A stretch of DNA of 37,866 bases from Alphaproteobacteria bacterium (GCA_021776235.1 JAJFGG010000149.1:1-37866), one strand, 5' to 3'. Counted from the stretch's first letter, positions 26,600 through 36,278 are shown. Notes: generated by a model from the letters alone, not told the origin. Numbers and translations are program-made.

Positions 26600-28021
26600 C
26601 TACAGACGCAGCATTTTGCCCGGATTCATGATGTTGTCCGGGTCCAGGGCCCGTTTCACGGCGCGCATGACATCAACGGCTTCGCCCAATTCGGCCTCCA
26701 GATAATCAATCTTGCCGGATCCGATACCGTGTTCGCCGGTACAGGTCCCTTCCATGTCCTGGGCCCGGCGCACCAGACGGTCATGAAATTCATGGGCCAG
26801 GCGGTTCTCTTCCGGGTCGTCATAGTTGGCGATGATCGACATATGGAAATTCCCGTCGCCGGCGTGCCCGATGAAACCGGAGTTCAAATTGCTCTGCAGC
26901 AGGTCTTCCTTGGTCGCCATGATGCAGTCGGCCAGACGCGAAACAGGCACGCAGACATCGGTAGCCATCACATGTTGCTCGGGCTTTTTCGCAGCCAGGA
27001 TGGCATAATGGCCGTTGTGCCGGGCTTCCCACAACTTATTGCGGTCTTCCAGTTTCGAGGCCCATTTGAAATCGCCGGCGCCGAACTCCGCCGCAATGGC
27101 CTGGGTCATTTCCGCCTGTTCCGCGACCGAGGCCTCGCTGCCCTGAAACTCCATGAACAGCGTGTCGCCGATGACGTAGTCGTCCAGTTTGCCGTAGTCA
27201 CAAATCATCTTCATGGCCCAATCGTCCAGCAATTCACATCGGGCAATGGGTATGCCGCATTGCACGATCGAGATCACCGTGTTGACGGCAGCTTCCAGCG
27301 AGGGGAACGAACAGACCGCCGCCCGGGTCGCTTCGGGGATGCCGAAAAGGCGCAAGGTGACCTCGGTGATTACGCCAAGAGTGCCTTCGGAGCCAACGAA
27401 CAGCCGCGTCAGGTCATACCCGGCGGAGGATTTACGGGCCCGGCGGGCGGTCTGGATGACCCGGCCATCGGCCAGCACGACGGTCAGGGCCAGAACGTTC
27501 TCGCGCATGGCGCCATAGCGCACGGTGGTGGTGCCGCTGGCCCGGGTCGCGGACATGCCGCCAAGGGAAGCATCGGCACCGGGATCGACGGGAAAAAACA
27601 GCCCCGTGTCGCGCAGGTACTCGTTCAAAGTATTGCGGGTAACCCCCGCCTGCACCGTGCAATCCAGGTCTTCCGGACTGACCCGGAGGATCTGATCCAT
27701 GCCGCCAAGATCCAGGGTAATGCCGCCCTGCGGGGCCAGGGTATGGCCTTCCAGGGCGGTGCCGGTGCCATAGGGGATCACCGGCGTGCCGTGGCCCGCG
27801 CAGGCCTTGACGATGGCGGAAACCTCTTCCGTGCTGTTGGCATAAGCCACGCCGTCAGGTGGCGCAGAGGGATGGTAGGCCTCGCCTTTGCCGTGATGCT
27901 CCCGCACCGACATTGCGGTCGTGAAACGGTCGCCAAGCAGCGCCGTCAGTTCCTCTTGCAGGGCCGCTGAAAGCCGCGGTTTGGTTTTGGATTCGCTATC
28001 CTGGTCAATGGCTAGGCTCAT
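26600..28021 (-). CDS. dld: FAD-linked D-lactate dehydrogenase
   Basis: A 473-residue VAO-family flavoprotein. PYGTGTALEGHTL and GADASLGGM bind FAD, KSSAGYDLTRLFVGSEGTLG follows, and the C-terminal HAGDGNFH and GEHGIGSGK motifs hold the metal and substrate. It oxidises D-lactate or a related D-2-hydroxy acid, passing electrons to a quinone or cytochrome. It resembles the LDHD/GlcD group, so glycolate or D-2-hydroxyglutarate are alternatives. ATG 28021 has AAGGAAG upstream. With LarA in the same window, L-lactate could feed pyruvate through this enzyme. Confidence 0.88.
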   Translation of the reverse strand: MSLAIDQDSESKTKPRLSAALQEELTALLGDRFTTAMSVREHHGKGEAYHPSAPPDGVAYANSTEEVSAIVKACAGHGTPVIPYGTGTALEGHTLAPQGGITLDLGGMDQILRVSPEDLDCTVQAGVTRNTLNEYLRDTGLFFPVDPGADASLGGMSATRASGTTTVRYGAMRENVLALTVVLADGRVIQTARRARKSSAGYDLTRLFVGSEGTLGVITEVTLRLFGIPEATRAAVCSFPSLEAAVNTVISIVQCGIPIARCELLDDWAMKMICDYGKLDDYVIGDTLFMEFQGSEASVAEQAEMTQAIAAEFGAGDFKWASKLEDRNKLWEARHNGHYAILAAKKPEQHVMATDVCVPVSRLADCIMATKEDLLQSNLNSGFIGHAGDGNFHMSIIANYDDPEENRLAHEFHDRLVRRAQDMEGTCTGEHGIGSGKIDYLEAELGEAVDVMRAVKRALDPDNIMNPGKMLRL

Positions 28022-28042
28022 GGCGGGCTTCCTTTTCCGTTA

Positions 28043-28102
28043 GAGCGGCCTCGGACTGCTTGAAGCCATGCATTGGGTTCAAGCAATTCTCTGAAGCCGC
28101 TC
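28043..28102. repeat. Nested inverted repeat upstream of dld
   Basis: Outer arms GAGCGGC (28043-28049) and GCCGCTC (28096-28102) enclose inner arms TGCTTGAA (28057-28064) and TTCAAGCA (28078-28085). It begins 21 bases before the dld start. It could be a leader hairpin or two regulator half-sites. The rest of the 253-base dld-Nudix gap holds a GCCGGT/ACCGGC pair near 28176-28202 and nothing else recognised. Confidence 0.45.
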
Positions 28103-28274
28103 GCCTCTAAACTAGCTGATCGAAATCAAGGCCACCGGAGCGCCGAAACAAGCACAAGGCAACACTGATCTCCTCTAGCCGGTCAAAATGACATAACCGG
28201 CCGCGTGATACCAGCGCCCGGCGGCGGGTTTTGTGTTACAAGGCCGGCAGGAAACCCGACAACAATGATTGTGA

Positions 28275-29090
28275 GTGAACGTGAGCGAAGCCGAGAAACC
28301 GACTATTTCCGCCTCTACCGTTCTGTTGATCCGCGATGGGGCGACTGGCCTGGAAGTGTTCATGGTGGTGCGCCACCAGGAAATCGACTCTTTTTCCGGC
28401 GCCCTGGTCTTTCCCGGCGGCAAGATCGATCCGGAGGATATCGAGGCACGGCAATATTGCCGCGGCGCCGAGGGCATGGACGAATGGATGTTGGCCCACC
28501 GGATTGCGGCGGTGCGCGAGGCCTTTGAAGAATGCGGCGTCTTGCTGGCCACCGATCGGGACAGCGAAGATTTGATCGAGGCCGATCAACTGGCCGGCAT
28601 CGAGGCCCGTTGGCGGGCGGACCTGACCGCGGGCAGGATTACCATGGCCGATGTCTGCCGCACCGAAGGACTGATCCTGGCACTGGACAAGATGGTGCAT
28701 TACGCCCATTGGATCACCCCGCGCATTGTGCCGAAGGTTTTCGATACCCAGTTCTTCGTGGCCCGGGCGCCGGTGGATCATGTGGCTTTGCATGACGGCT
28801 CCGAATCCACGGATTCAGAATGGCTGCGGCCCGAGCAGGCGGTGGCGGACGCGGAACTGGGCAAACGTACGGTGGTTTTTCCAACTCGCATGAACCTTCT
28901 GAAACTGTCACAGTACGAAAACGTCGACGCCGCCATGGCCGGCAGCCGAGCCGCCACCGTCGTCACGGTTCAGCCGGAGGTCGCGGCCCACCCCAAGGGC
29001 CGCACCCTGAAAATTCCTCTCGAAGCCGGTTATCCGGGCAGCCAGTTTCTGGTCGAGGAGGAAGGCGCCAAGGTGACCAACCTTTCGTAG
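28275..29090 (+). CDS. Nudix hydrolase, NUDT19-like
   Basis: A 271-residue Nudix protein. FPGGKIDPED opens the box and AAVREAFEECGVLL closes it, with about 25 extra residues between; this split box is characteristic of the NUDT7/NUDT19-like group, which cleaves coenzyme A and related compounds. HYAHWITPRIVPKVFDTQFF is also typical. The start is GTG 28275 or GTG 28281; neither has a clear ribosome site. It is divergent from dld and convergent with the RND pump gene, so it is probably a single-gene unit. The substrate is inferred only from the group. Confidence 0.82.
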   Translation: MNVSEAEKPTISASTVLLIRDGATGLEVFMVVRHQEIDSFSGALVFPGGKIDPEDIEARQYCRGAEGMDEWMLAHRIAAVREAFEECGVLLATDRDSEDLIEADQLAGIEARWRADLTAGRITMADVCRTEGLILALDKMVHYAHWITPRIVPKVFDTQFFVARAPVDHVALHDGSESTDSEWLRPEQAVADAELGKRTVVFPTRMNLLKLSQYENVDAAMAGSRAATVVTVQPEVAAHPKGRTLKIPLEAGYPGSQFLVEEEGAKVTNLS

Positions 29091-29103
29091 AAACGGCCGC
29101 CTA

Positions 29104-32100
29104 TTACCCTTCGGCCGCCTTACGGAGGCCCTCCGATGGCGCGGCGTGGATGCCGTGGAAAGTTGCGTACATGACCGGTACCAGGATCATCGTCAGAATG
29201 GTCCCGAATGACAGTCCGGCGGCAATCGTGGTAGCCATGGCGACCCAGAAAATGTCCTGTACAAGCGGCAGCACGCCCAGCACCGTCGTCGCGGCGGCAA
29301 GGACGACCGGGCGCAGCCGCGAGACGGCCGCTTCAATGATGGAATCATACGGCACGCGACCCGCCGCCAGATTGATGTTGATCTCGTCCAGCAACACGAT
29401 GGAATTCTTGATCATCATGCCGGCCAGGCTCATGGCGCCAAGCAGGGCCATGAACGAAAATGGCTGATTGAACCCCAGCAAGCCACCTGTGATGCCAATC
29501 AGAGCAAATGGAATGACCAGCAGAATGATCAGCGGCGGCCGGAATGCGTTGAACAAGGCCACGATTATAAAGACCATGATGATCACCGTGGGAGCCGCAC
29601 CGGGAAGCAGAGAGTCCTGGGAATCGGCGGTGCTGAAATACTCGCCACGCCACTCCAACCTGTAACCGGGCGGCAATTCAATGGCCTCGAAATCGGCCCG
29701 GACCTGGGCGTGCAAGGCCGGAAAAGTCACCCCGTTCGGCGATGCCTGTACAGTGAGCGCCCGCCGGCGGTTCCAACGCACGATGGTCGGGTCTTCCGTT
29801 TCCCAGCGGATGCCCTCGGTAATCGATGACAGGGGGACGCTCTTGACCGACAACGCCGGCTTGACCTGCGCAAGCTCGAATTCGCCCGCGAACCGGCGCC
29901 GTTCAGGCTCTATGCGGCGCAGCATAATGGGATAAAGGTCGTCCGCCTCACGATACAGGCCCACCGGCAGGCCGTCGTAGGCAAATCGCGTGGCGTTGGC
30001 GATATCCCGGCGTGAAACTCCGGTCCAGCGCCCGGTTGACTGGTCGTATTCAGGCACCAGCTTGAGCACGCGCTGGCGCATGTCGGTGCGCACATCGACC
30101 GCATAGGGATTGGCCCGCAGAATATCCAGGCCCTGCTGACCCAGAGCCCGCAGGGTTTTCAAATCGGCATTCGCAGGTCCGCTGAAACGGGCCTCGAATT
30201 TCCAGGTGTTGCTCGGGCCCGCCGGATACTTGCGCTGGCGGACCAGCGCCTGCGGCATGGCCTGCTGCAGCCACGGCCCCAGCTCGGCAATCAAGGCGTC
30301 GACGTCCGGCAAGGTTTTGGTATTGACCACAATCTGGGCATAGCTCGCGTAGGGAAACTCAGGATCGACGGGCAGATAGAACCGCGGGCCGCCGGCGCCG
30401 AAAAAGCTGGCGACCCCTTCCACCCTGGCATCCTTGCCCAGTTTATCTTCAATTGGTTCCAGCAGTGCGGCGACGTCCTGAATCCTGGTTCCTTCGGGCG
30501 TCCAGACATCAATCGCATACTGATGGCGTGTTGAATCGGTGAAAAACAGGCGATCAACAAACCCGAAACCGTAGATTGACAGGGCCAGCAATGCCGCCAT
30601 GGCGCCCATGGTCAACCAGCGCTGACGGATCGCGCCAATCAACACCGTGCGAAAGGCCCTGAACATGGCGCCGCCATAGGCATCCGCCTGACCTTCGGTT
30701 CCCGCTTTCGGCTCAGCCACCAGATCGATGCACATCACCGGCGTGATGGTCAGGGCGATCACCCAGCTCAGCACCAACGAGATACCAACGACGACAAACA
30801 GGGAACCGGCATATTCGCCGGCATCGGCCTTTGCCGAGTAAATGGGGAAAAACGCCATAACAGCGACAATCGTTGCACCCAATAGGGGGATCGACGGCAT
30901 AGAGGCCGCCTCTATCGCCGCCTGAATTCGGCTCATGCCCTTGTTCAGGCGCACCACCATGCCGTCGGCAACCACAATTGCGTTGTCGACCATCATGCCA
31001 AGGGCAATCACCAGCGCACCCAGCGAGACACGCTGCAGGTCGATGCCCAAGGCGGCCATCACAATAAAGGTGGCCAGAATGGTAAGAACCAGCGCGCCGC
31101 CGATGATGATCCCCATGCGCCAGCCCATAACGAGGGTCAGCACGACCAGGACAATGACAACCGCTTCCAAAAGGTTGACCATGAAATCGTTGATCGCCGT
31201 GGTGACCAGATCGCTCTGCCAGGCCACACGGTGCAACTCGATGCCGATGGGAAGGTCGGCTTCGATTTCACGTAGTTTACGGTCCAGGTTCCGGCCGGTA
31301 TCGACGATGTTGCCGCCACTGACATTAGAGATCGAGATGGCGATGGCCGGATGGCCGTCGAAACGCATCAGGGTCAACGGCGGCTCGAGGTAGCCGAGGC
31401 GAACCTTGACGTAATCCTTCAACGCCAGTGTTTCGCTGCGCCGCGTAACCGGCCTGCCGGCAGCTTCCGAAGCCTCCGCGGCCAAGTCGCTGACTTTGTC
31501 CAGCAGGCTGGTGCGAATGCGCAGTTCGCCAATATCCTCCGGCCGCTCGAACTGGCCGGTCGGGGCGATCCGAAACCGGCGATCGCCAAGTTCGAGCCGG
31601 CCCGCATTCACGACCGAATTCTGTGTCGCAAGAGTGGTGATGAAGGCTTCGGAACTGATGCCAAGCTCGGTCAGCTGCTGCTCGGAGGCGTCGAGATAAA
31701 TGACTTTCGGCTGGACGCCCCAAAGCTCGACCCGCGATGCGCCGCTGACCAGGCTCAATTCCTTCTTGATCGCCTTGACATGCTTTTCCAGCTCCGCCTG
31801 GCTGAAACCCTCGCCGGTAACCGCGAGGACAAAGCCATAAACGAAACTGAAATCGTCCATGACGATCGGCGTGCCGGCACCGGGCGGCAGGCTTGAACGG
31901 ACATCGCGGATCTTGCTGCGCATTTCGTCCCATACCTGCGGCAGCCGGTCGGCCCAGTATTCCTGTTTGATCTCGACCTTGATGATCGACAGGCCGGCAT
32001 GGGAATACGAGGTCAGAAAGCGCAACTGCGGCATTTCCTGGATCGCCGTCTCGATCCGGTCCGTCACCTCCAGCTCTACTTCCACCGGGCTGGCGCCGGC

Positions 32101-32253
32101 ATACTGGGTGAAGACAAGGGCCGTTTTGACGGTGAATTCGGGGTCCTCCAGTTGGCCCAGCTTGAAGTAGCTGGCGATACCGACCACAAGGATCAAAAGC
32201 ACGCTGAAGTATGTAACGGCCTTTTTCTTGACCGCGATTTTGGCTAGTGACAT
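29104..32253 (-). CDS. RND efflux pump permease
   Basis: A 1049-residue inner-membrane transporter of the AcrB type. Its N-terminus is cytoplasmic, the first helix is TYFSVLLILVVGIASYF, and two large periplasmic loops are followed by two blocks of membrane helices. The proton-relay helix reads IALGMMVDNAIVVADG; the first aspartate is present and the second position, Asp in AcrB, is Asn. It forms an operon with the lipoprotein adaptor just upstream (17-base gap). No outer-membrane channel gene is nearby, so a shared TolC is likely. Substrates cannot be read from the sequence. Confidence 0.92.
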   Translation of the reverse strand: MSLAKIAVKKKAVTYFSVLLILVVGIASYFKLGQLEDPEFTVKTALVFTQYAGASPVEVELEVTDRIETAIQEMPQLRFLTSYSHAGLSIIKVEIKQEYWADRLPQVWDEMRSKIRDVRSSLPPGAGTPIVMDDFSFVYGFVLAVTGEGFSQAELEKHVKAIKKELSLVSGASRVELWGVQPKVIYLDASEQQLTELGISSEAFITTLATQNSVVNAGRLELGDRRFRIAPTGQFERPEDIGELRIRTSLLDKVSDLAAEASEAAGRPVTRRSETLALKDYVKVRLGYLEPPLTLMRFDGHPAIAISISNVSGGNIVDTGRNLDRKLREIEADLPIGIELHRVAWQSDLVTTAINDFMVNLLEAVVIVLVVLTLVMGWRMGIIIGGALVLTILATFIVMAALGIDLQRVSLGALVIALGMMVDNAIVVADGMVVRLNKGMSRIQAAIEAASMPSIPLLGATIVAVMAFFPIYSAKADAGEYAGSLFVVVGISLVLSWVIALTITPVMCIDLVAEPKAGTEGQADAYGGAMFRAFRTVLIGAIRQRWLTMGAMAALLALSIYGFGFVDRLFFTDSTRHQYAIDVWTPEGTRIQDVAALLEPIEDKLGKDARVEGVASFFGAGGPRFYLPVDPEFPYASYAQIVVNTKTLPDVDALIAELGPWLQQAMPQALVRQRKYPAGPSNTWKFEARFSGPANADLKTLRALGQQGLDILRANPYAVDVRTDMRQRVLKLVPEYDQSTGRWTGVSRRDIANATRFAYDGLPVGLYREADDLYPIMLRRIEPERRRFAGEFELAQVKPALSVKSVPLSSITEGIRWETEDPTIVRWNRRRALTVQASPNGVTFPALHAQVRADFEAIELPPGYRLEWRGEYFSTADSQDSLLPGAAPTVIIMVFIIVALFNAFRPPLIILLVIPFALIGITGGLLGFNQPFSFMALLGAMSLAGMMIKNSIVLLDEININLAAGRVPYDSIIEAAVSRLRPVVLAAATTVLGVLPLVQDIFWVAMATTIAAGLSFGTILTMILVPVMYATFHGIHAAPSEGLRKAAEG

Positions 32254-32270
32254 GGTCTGGGCACGCTCGC

Positions 32271-33392
32271 TTAATCAGCCAGAATTCGCACTGTTTGGCC
32301 ATCCGTCAAATAACTCACGCCGGCCGTGACAATTCGATCGCCCGCCTCCACGCCCCGAATAATTGCGCCTCGATTACTTGCCCTGATCATGAGCACCTGG
32401 CGGCGCGACACGCTGCGCTTCGCCGGATCGACGATCCAGACAAAGACCTCGTCCGGTTCCGCGTTGCCAGGTGAAAACAATGCGGACGCCGGGACCTCGA
32501 CACCCCGCTGCTGCCAGGTGTCAGGCAATTCCAGGACCGCTGTCGCCTCCCCGGCCATTCCAGGATTAATCTCGACGTCAGCGGGCCGGTCCATGATGAT
32601 CGTGACTGGATAAGTTCGCGTGGTGATCGATGCTTCGTTGCTGATCTCTTTGATCCGCGCGGTGAATTCAACGTCCGGCAATGCCTTATACCGGACCTTG
32701 ATTTCGCTGACGTAGGAGGCCAGCCCGATCAGTCCTTCGGGTACATTGACCTCCATCTCAATCTGTGAGGTATCGAGCAGGCGCAGAATGGGCTGTTTGG
32801 CAACGATATTCTGAAAATCTTCGGCATAGGTCGCGGCCACCGTGCCGTTGAACGGCGCAAATACGATGGTGTAGGAGAGAAACAGCTCGGCCCGCTCCAG
32901 CGCGGCCTGCAGTGCGGTCGATTGAGCGCGTGCCTGCCGCGCGGCAGAACGGAAATTGTCCACCCGTGCCGCGGAAACATGGCCCTTGGCCAAAAGCGTT
33001 TCCTGGCGGCTCAGCTGCTTGGCCGTATTCGTCACCCGCGCCTTGGCCGCCACAATTTCAGCTTTGATCCGCTTTACATCGGCCTCGAAACGGTCGGGCT
33101 CAATCACCGCCAGCACGTCGCCGGCCTTGACACGATCACCCACATTAACGTGCCGTTTCTTCAATTTTCCCGAAACCTCGAACGCAACGTTGATTTCCTG
33201 GGTCGCCTTGGCGCGGCCAGGGAAGGTACCTGTCTGGAAACGCTCCACTGCGCCCACCACAATCGAATTTACCGGACGCGCCTGTGCTTCCGGCGCTGCG
33301 GGCTCGTCGCAGCCCGTCAATGCGAACAGAAACACCGCAGCCGCGGATAAATGCAGTCGTGTTGCTTTTGGTAAGTCAGCAGCTCGTTCCAT
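32271..33392 (-). CDS. RND periplasmic adaptor lipoprotein
   Basis: A 373-residue membrane fusion protein. A signal peptide ends in the lipobox LTGC (Cys28), so it should be anchored by lipid. The lipoyl half-motif VSGKLKKRHVNVGDRVKAGDVLAVIEPD is followed by a helical hairpin (about 95-165), the second lipoyl half IVFAPFNGTVAATYAED and beta-barrel domains. It links the RND permease to an outer-membrane channel. The 353-base region upstream contains two palindromes that may control the operon; no regulator gene is adjacent. Confidence 0.92.
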   Translation of the reverse strand: MERAADLPKATRLHLSAAAVFLFALTGCDEPAAPEAQARPVNSIVVGAVERFQTGTFPGRAKATQEINVAFEVSGKLKKRHVNVGDRVKAGDVLAVIEPDRFEADVKRIKAEIVAAKARVTNTAKQLSRQETLLAKGHVSAARVDNFRSAARQARAQSTALQAALERAELFLSYTIVFAPFNGTVAATYAEDFQNIVAKQPILRLLDTSQIEMEVNVPEGLIGLASYVSEIKVRYKALPDVEFTARIKEISNEASITTRTYPVTIIMDRPADVEINPGMAGEATAVLELPDTWQQRGVEVPASALFSPGNAEPDEVFVWIVDPAKRSVSRRQVLMIRASNRGAIIRGVEAGDRIVTAGVSYLTDGQTVRILAD

Positions 33393-33542
33393 CTGCGGTC
33401 CGTCCCCCTCAGACTATGCTCACCGCGCCGAAGATTGCCCTGCCTAGGCCCAAAAACCGCCTCGCAAACAGGCGCCTATTCGCCGAAGGTCTGACGCAAC
33501 ATCGTTGCGGTGTTTATGTAACAGTAATAATTCGATGCAAGC

Positions 33543-33557
33543 AATTGAATATCAATT
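33543..33557. promoter_or_regulatory. AT-rich inverted repeat upstream of the RND operon
   Basis: AATTGA and TCAATT are perfect arms around ATA. It lies five bases from a larger palindrome and close to a possible leftward promoter (TTGCTT, 17 bases, TTACAT). Possibly a regulator site. Confidence 0.35.
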
Positions 33558-33562
33558 TACCG

Positions 33563-33588
33563 GCTTTGACCGGATATCCGGTCAAAGC
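33563..33588. promoter_or_regulatory. 26-bp perfect palindrome upstream of the RND operon
   Basis: Both 13-base halves match exactly (arm GCTTTGACCGGAT). It lies about 170 bases before the adaptor start, in the gap between mscS and the pump operon. A T run is absent on both sides, so an operator is more likely than a terminator. TetR- or MarR-type regulators bind sites of this kind near RND pumps. Confidence 0.5.
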
Positions 33589-33683
33589 AAAACGCGGATC
33601 TGGCAACGAAAGGCGGCGCACGAGATTGCCTGCGGCGGCCAGCCATGGATCGCCAAAGTGGTATCGGATCCACGGACCCGTTG

Positions 33684-33699
33684 GCGCGGCTTACCGCGC
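33684..33699. terminator. Possible hairpin downstream of mscS
   Basis: GCGCGG and CCGCGC pair around CTTA, followed by the 12-base palindrome CTAAACGTTTAG at 33699-33710. They lie just beyond the mscS stop on its coding strand. No strong T run follows, so termination is uncertain. Confidence 0.3.
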
Positions 33700-33745
33700 T
33701 AAACGTTTAGACTGTCGCTGATCTTTCGGTCCCCCCGCGCCGCCA

Positions 33746-34891
33746 CTATGGCTCACCAGCCGGGAAAAGTTCCGGCGTGCCGAAAGATGTGGATTCCAGA
33801 TAGATCGAGGTGGAGGGGAAGGCAAAGCCGGTGCCCGACTTTTCCACGATGCCTTTGATGGCGAATGCCAGGTCTTCCTTGACCCGCATCCATTCCGTCC
33901 AGGAGGTGGTGGCGGTAAAGCAGTACAGCATGATGTCGATGGAAGAGTCGTTAAAGCTGTCCACATGGATCAGCGTTGTTACCTTGGCCGGGTCCAATTC
34001 GAAATCATCGTTGTCAAAGACATGCGCCTTGATACCGTTGACGATCTGACGCAACTGGCCCTCGCTGGTGCCATACTCGACGCCGATCTTCCAATAAATG
34101 CGCCGGTTCGTCATGCGGGAGAAATTGATCACCGCATCACCCGCCAGCTTGTCGTTGGGAATGGTCGTCAAAGCCTTGTCAAAGCGGCGGATCTTGGTGG
34201 TGCGAAAACCGATCTCCTCGACAGTACCCTCAACGCCTGCGCCTTTGATCCAGTCACCCTTTTCGAAAATATTATCCAAAAATATGGTCACCCCGCCGAA
34301 CAGATTGGCGATCAGGTTCTGGGCGCCGAAGGCTACCGCCATGCCGACCAGGCCGAGGCCGCCCAGAACCGCGCCCACATTGAAATGCCATTCTTCGAGG
34401 ATCGCCACGATGCCGACGCAGACGATGACAAAGCGCGCCAGTTTGGCAACGAATCCCTTCAGACTATCCCCCAGCGTGGAATGGCCGAAGGCGCCGAAGG
34501 CCTTGTCGATCAGAAAGGATAAAGGCCCGACACAGCGGTACAAAGTCCAGAAAATAGCAAAGGCAATGAACGAACGAACCAGGCGGGTCAATAACAGCTC
34601 CACCTGATCCGGAAACGACACCACCTGGGTCGCGGCGTACAGACCGATAATAACAAAGACGAAACGCAGTGGCTGTTCCAGGGCGGCAACCAACTCGTCG
34701 TCAAAAGCCGTTTTGGTGCGCCGGGTGATACCGCCCAACGCCGCCAGCACGACACGGGTAAAGACCCGGCGGAACAGCAAGAACAGGATAAACGTTGCCA
34801 GCGCCAACAGTACCTGGCCGATACCGATACCAAACACCGCCGTCTGCCAAACGGTCACGACCTCAGCCCATAACCCGGTCATACTATCCAT
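33746..34891 (-). CDS. MscS-family mechanosensitive channel
   Basis: A 381-residue small-conductance mechanosensitive channel. Three or more N-terminal helices precede the pore helix and MscS motif GLGLVGMAVAFGAQNLIANLFGG, followed by TIFLDNIFEKGDWI, the beta domain (GTVEEIGFRTTKIRRFDKALTTIPN) and the cytoplasmic cage domain. It releases solutes on osmotic downshock. It is longer than E. coli MscS (286 residues), matching the YbdG/YnaI-like groups with extra helices. The MFS gene lies 19 bases upstream on the same strand, so they may be cotranscribed. Confidence 0.92.
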   Translation of the reverse strand: MDSMTGLWAEVVTVWQTAVFGIGIGQVLLALATFILFLLFRRVFTRVVLAALGGITRRTKTAFDDELVAALEQPLRFVFVIIGLYAATQVVSFPDQVELLLTRLVRSFIAFAIFWTLYRCVGPLSFLIDKAFGAFGHSTLGDSLKGFVAKLARFVIVCVGIVAILEEWHFNVGAVLGGLGLVGMAVAFGAQNLIANLFGGVTIFLDNIFEKGDWIKGAGVEGTVEEIGFRTTKIRRFDKALTTIPNDKLAGDAVINFSRMTNRRIYWKIGVEYGTSEGQLRQIVNGIKAHVFDNDDFELDPAKVTTLIHVDSFNDSSIDIMLYCFTATTSWTEWMRVKEDLAFAIKGIVEKSGTGFAFPSTSIYLESTSFGTPELFPAGEP

Positions 34892-34910
34892 CAGAATTCG
34901 GCTACGTTCA

Positions 34911-36155
34911 TTATGTCTTGGCCTTGAGCGCGCCGGCGGCCTGCGGATGCCCCGCCGTCGCCATCATGGGCAGCAGCAGGGCGGCCAGGGTGATAACGAA
35001 GGCCAGAACCGCAAGAATGATGAATAACGAGATGAAGTCGCCGCTCACCCCCCGCAATATGGCGACCAAGGGGGCGGCCAGGGCGGCGACAGACAGGGTG
35101 ATCAGGTACTTGATCGAGAAAATGCGGGCGCGCCAGTGGTCATCCGTATAGCGGGCGATCAAGGTGTCATTCAGTGGGATCTGGCCGAAGACGAACAACA
35201 TGACGGCGATGGCCACGGCCAACATGGGCAGGCCGGTAAGACCCAGGGCCAGCAGGCCCAGCAAGATCGCCTGGCCGGCGGCGATGATGAATAGCAAGGT
35301 TTTGGCTTCCCTGCTGTCAACCAGTCGGCCACTGATCAACTGGGCCAGGGAGGCGACCGCGAAGACCAGGGCGGCGTAGCCGCCGACGGCAGCGGTATTA
35401 CCGGCCAGGTCGCCGAGGCCGTCTTCCAGGGCCTTCGGCATGATCAGGGTGGTGGAGCCGAAGATCAGGCCACCACAGGCCGTAGCGATCAGAACGACAA
35501 TGAAAACCCGAATCTGCGCGGCACGGTAATCGGCCTGACTGCCGGCCCGTTTGACTTTTTTGGCGATGGTCATGACGCCGGCGCGGCGCAGGTAGAAACC
35601 GTAGGCGATGCCGATCGCAACACAGACCGCACCGGGGACCATGAAGGCGGCGCGCCAATGAATGCTCTCGGTCAGAATGCCGGCGGTCAGGGCCGCCGCG
35701 GCCACGCCCATGTTACCCCAAACTCCATTGACGCCCAATACGCGGCCCATGCGTTCCTGGCCCGAGACCACCAGGGCGATGCCAACCGGATGATAGATTG
35801 AGGCGAATAAGCCAATGGCGCCGAGGCCGATGGCGATCTGCCAGGTATTCTGGGCAAATCCGGTGAGAAAGCAGGCGCTGCCGATACCCAGAAAGAAGAC
35901 CAAAATCATGCCTTCCCGATGCCATCTGTCGCCAAGCCAGCCGGCGGGTATGGCGCCGCCGGCAAAGGTGACGAAGCCTACCGTGGAGACCCAGATCAAT
36001 TCCTCGTAACTCAATTGCCAACTATGTTCCAGGGCGAGAACCACCGTGGGAAACAGCAACATGCAAAGATGATCAACGGAATGGCCCACGTTCAGGAAGA
36101 GCAGGCGTACGCCGCTGGCGCTGGTGTTTTGTGAGGTGTCGGCTTGTTCGGTCAT
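34911..36155 (-). CDS. MFS transporter
   Basis: A 414-residue major facilitator with twelve apparent membrane helices in two halves. Helix 1 is preceded by VRLLFLNVGHSVDHL, loop 2-3 carries GWLGDRWHREG (the GxxxDRxxRR-like motif), and the second half has SGRLVDSREAKTLL. A long hydrophilic loop follows helix 6 (KKVKRAGSQADYRAAQ). It resembles fosmidomycin-resistance-like or general MFS efflux proteins; substrate unknown. It ends 19 bases before mscS. Confidence 0.85.
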   Translation of the reverse strand: MTEQADTSQNTSASGVRLLFLNVGHSVDHLCMLLFPTVVLALEHSWQLSYEELIWVSTVGFVTFAGGAIPAGWLGDRWHREGMILVFFLGIGSACFLTGFAQNTWQIAIGLGAIGLFASIYHPVGIALVVSGQERMGRVLGVNGVWGNMGVAAAALTAGILTESIHWRAAFMVPGAVCVAIGIAYGFYLRRAGVMTIAKKVKRAGSQADYRAAQIRVFIVVLIATACGGLIFGSTTLIMPKALEDGLGDLAGNTAAVGGYAALVFAVASLAQLISGRLVDSREAKTLLFIIAAGQAILLGLLALGLTGLPMLAVAIAVMLFVFGQIPLNDTLIARYTDDHWRARIFSIKYLITLSVAALAAPLVAILRGVSGDFISLFIILAVLAFVITLAALLLPMMATAGHPQAAGALKAKT

Positions 36156-36278
36156 GCCGATACTCTAGAACAATTTTCAGTCACAGGGAATCGCGCAGGC
36201 GGTCCAAATGACCGGCTCAATTTTTCGATCTTGCAACCCTTGAATCTATCCCAAAGCGTTCCTCTCCGGCCTGAATTC

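Noticed and set aside
26579-27970. 463-codon open frame opposite dld
   Set aside because: Antisense shadow of a gene with full FAD and metal motifs; no protein family recognised.
33505-33702. 65-codon plus-strand frame in the RND-mscS gap
   Set aside because: No ribosome site, runs through two palindromes, and has no recognisable protein character.
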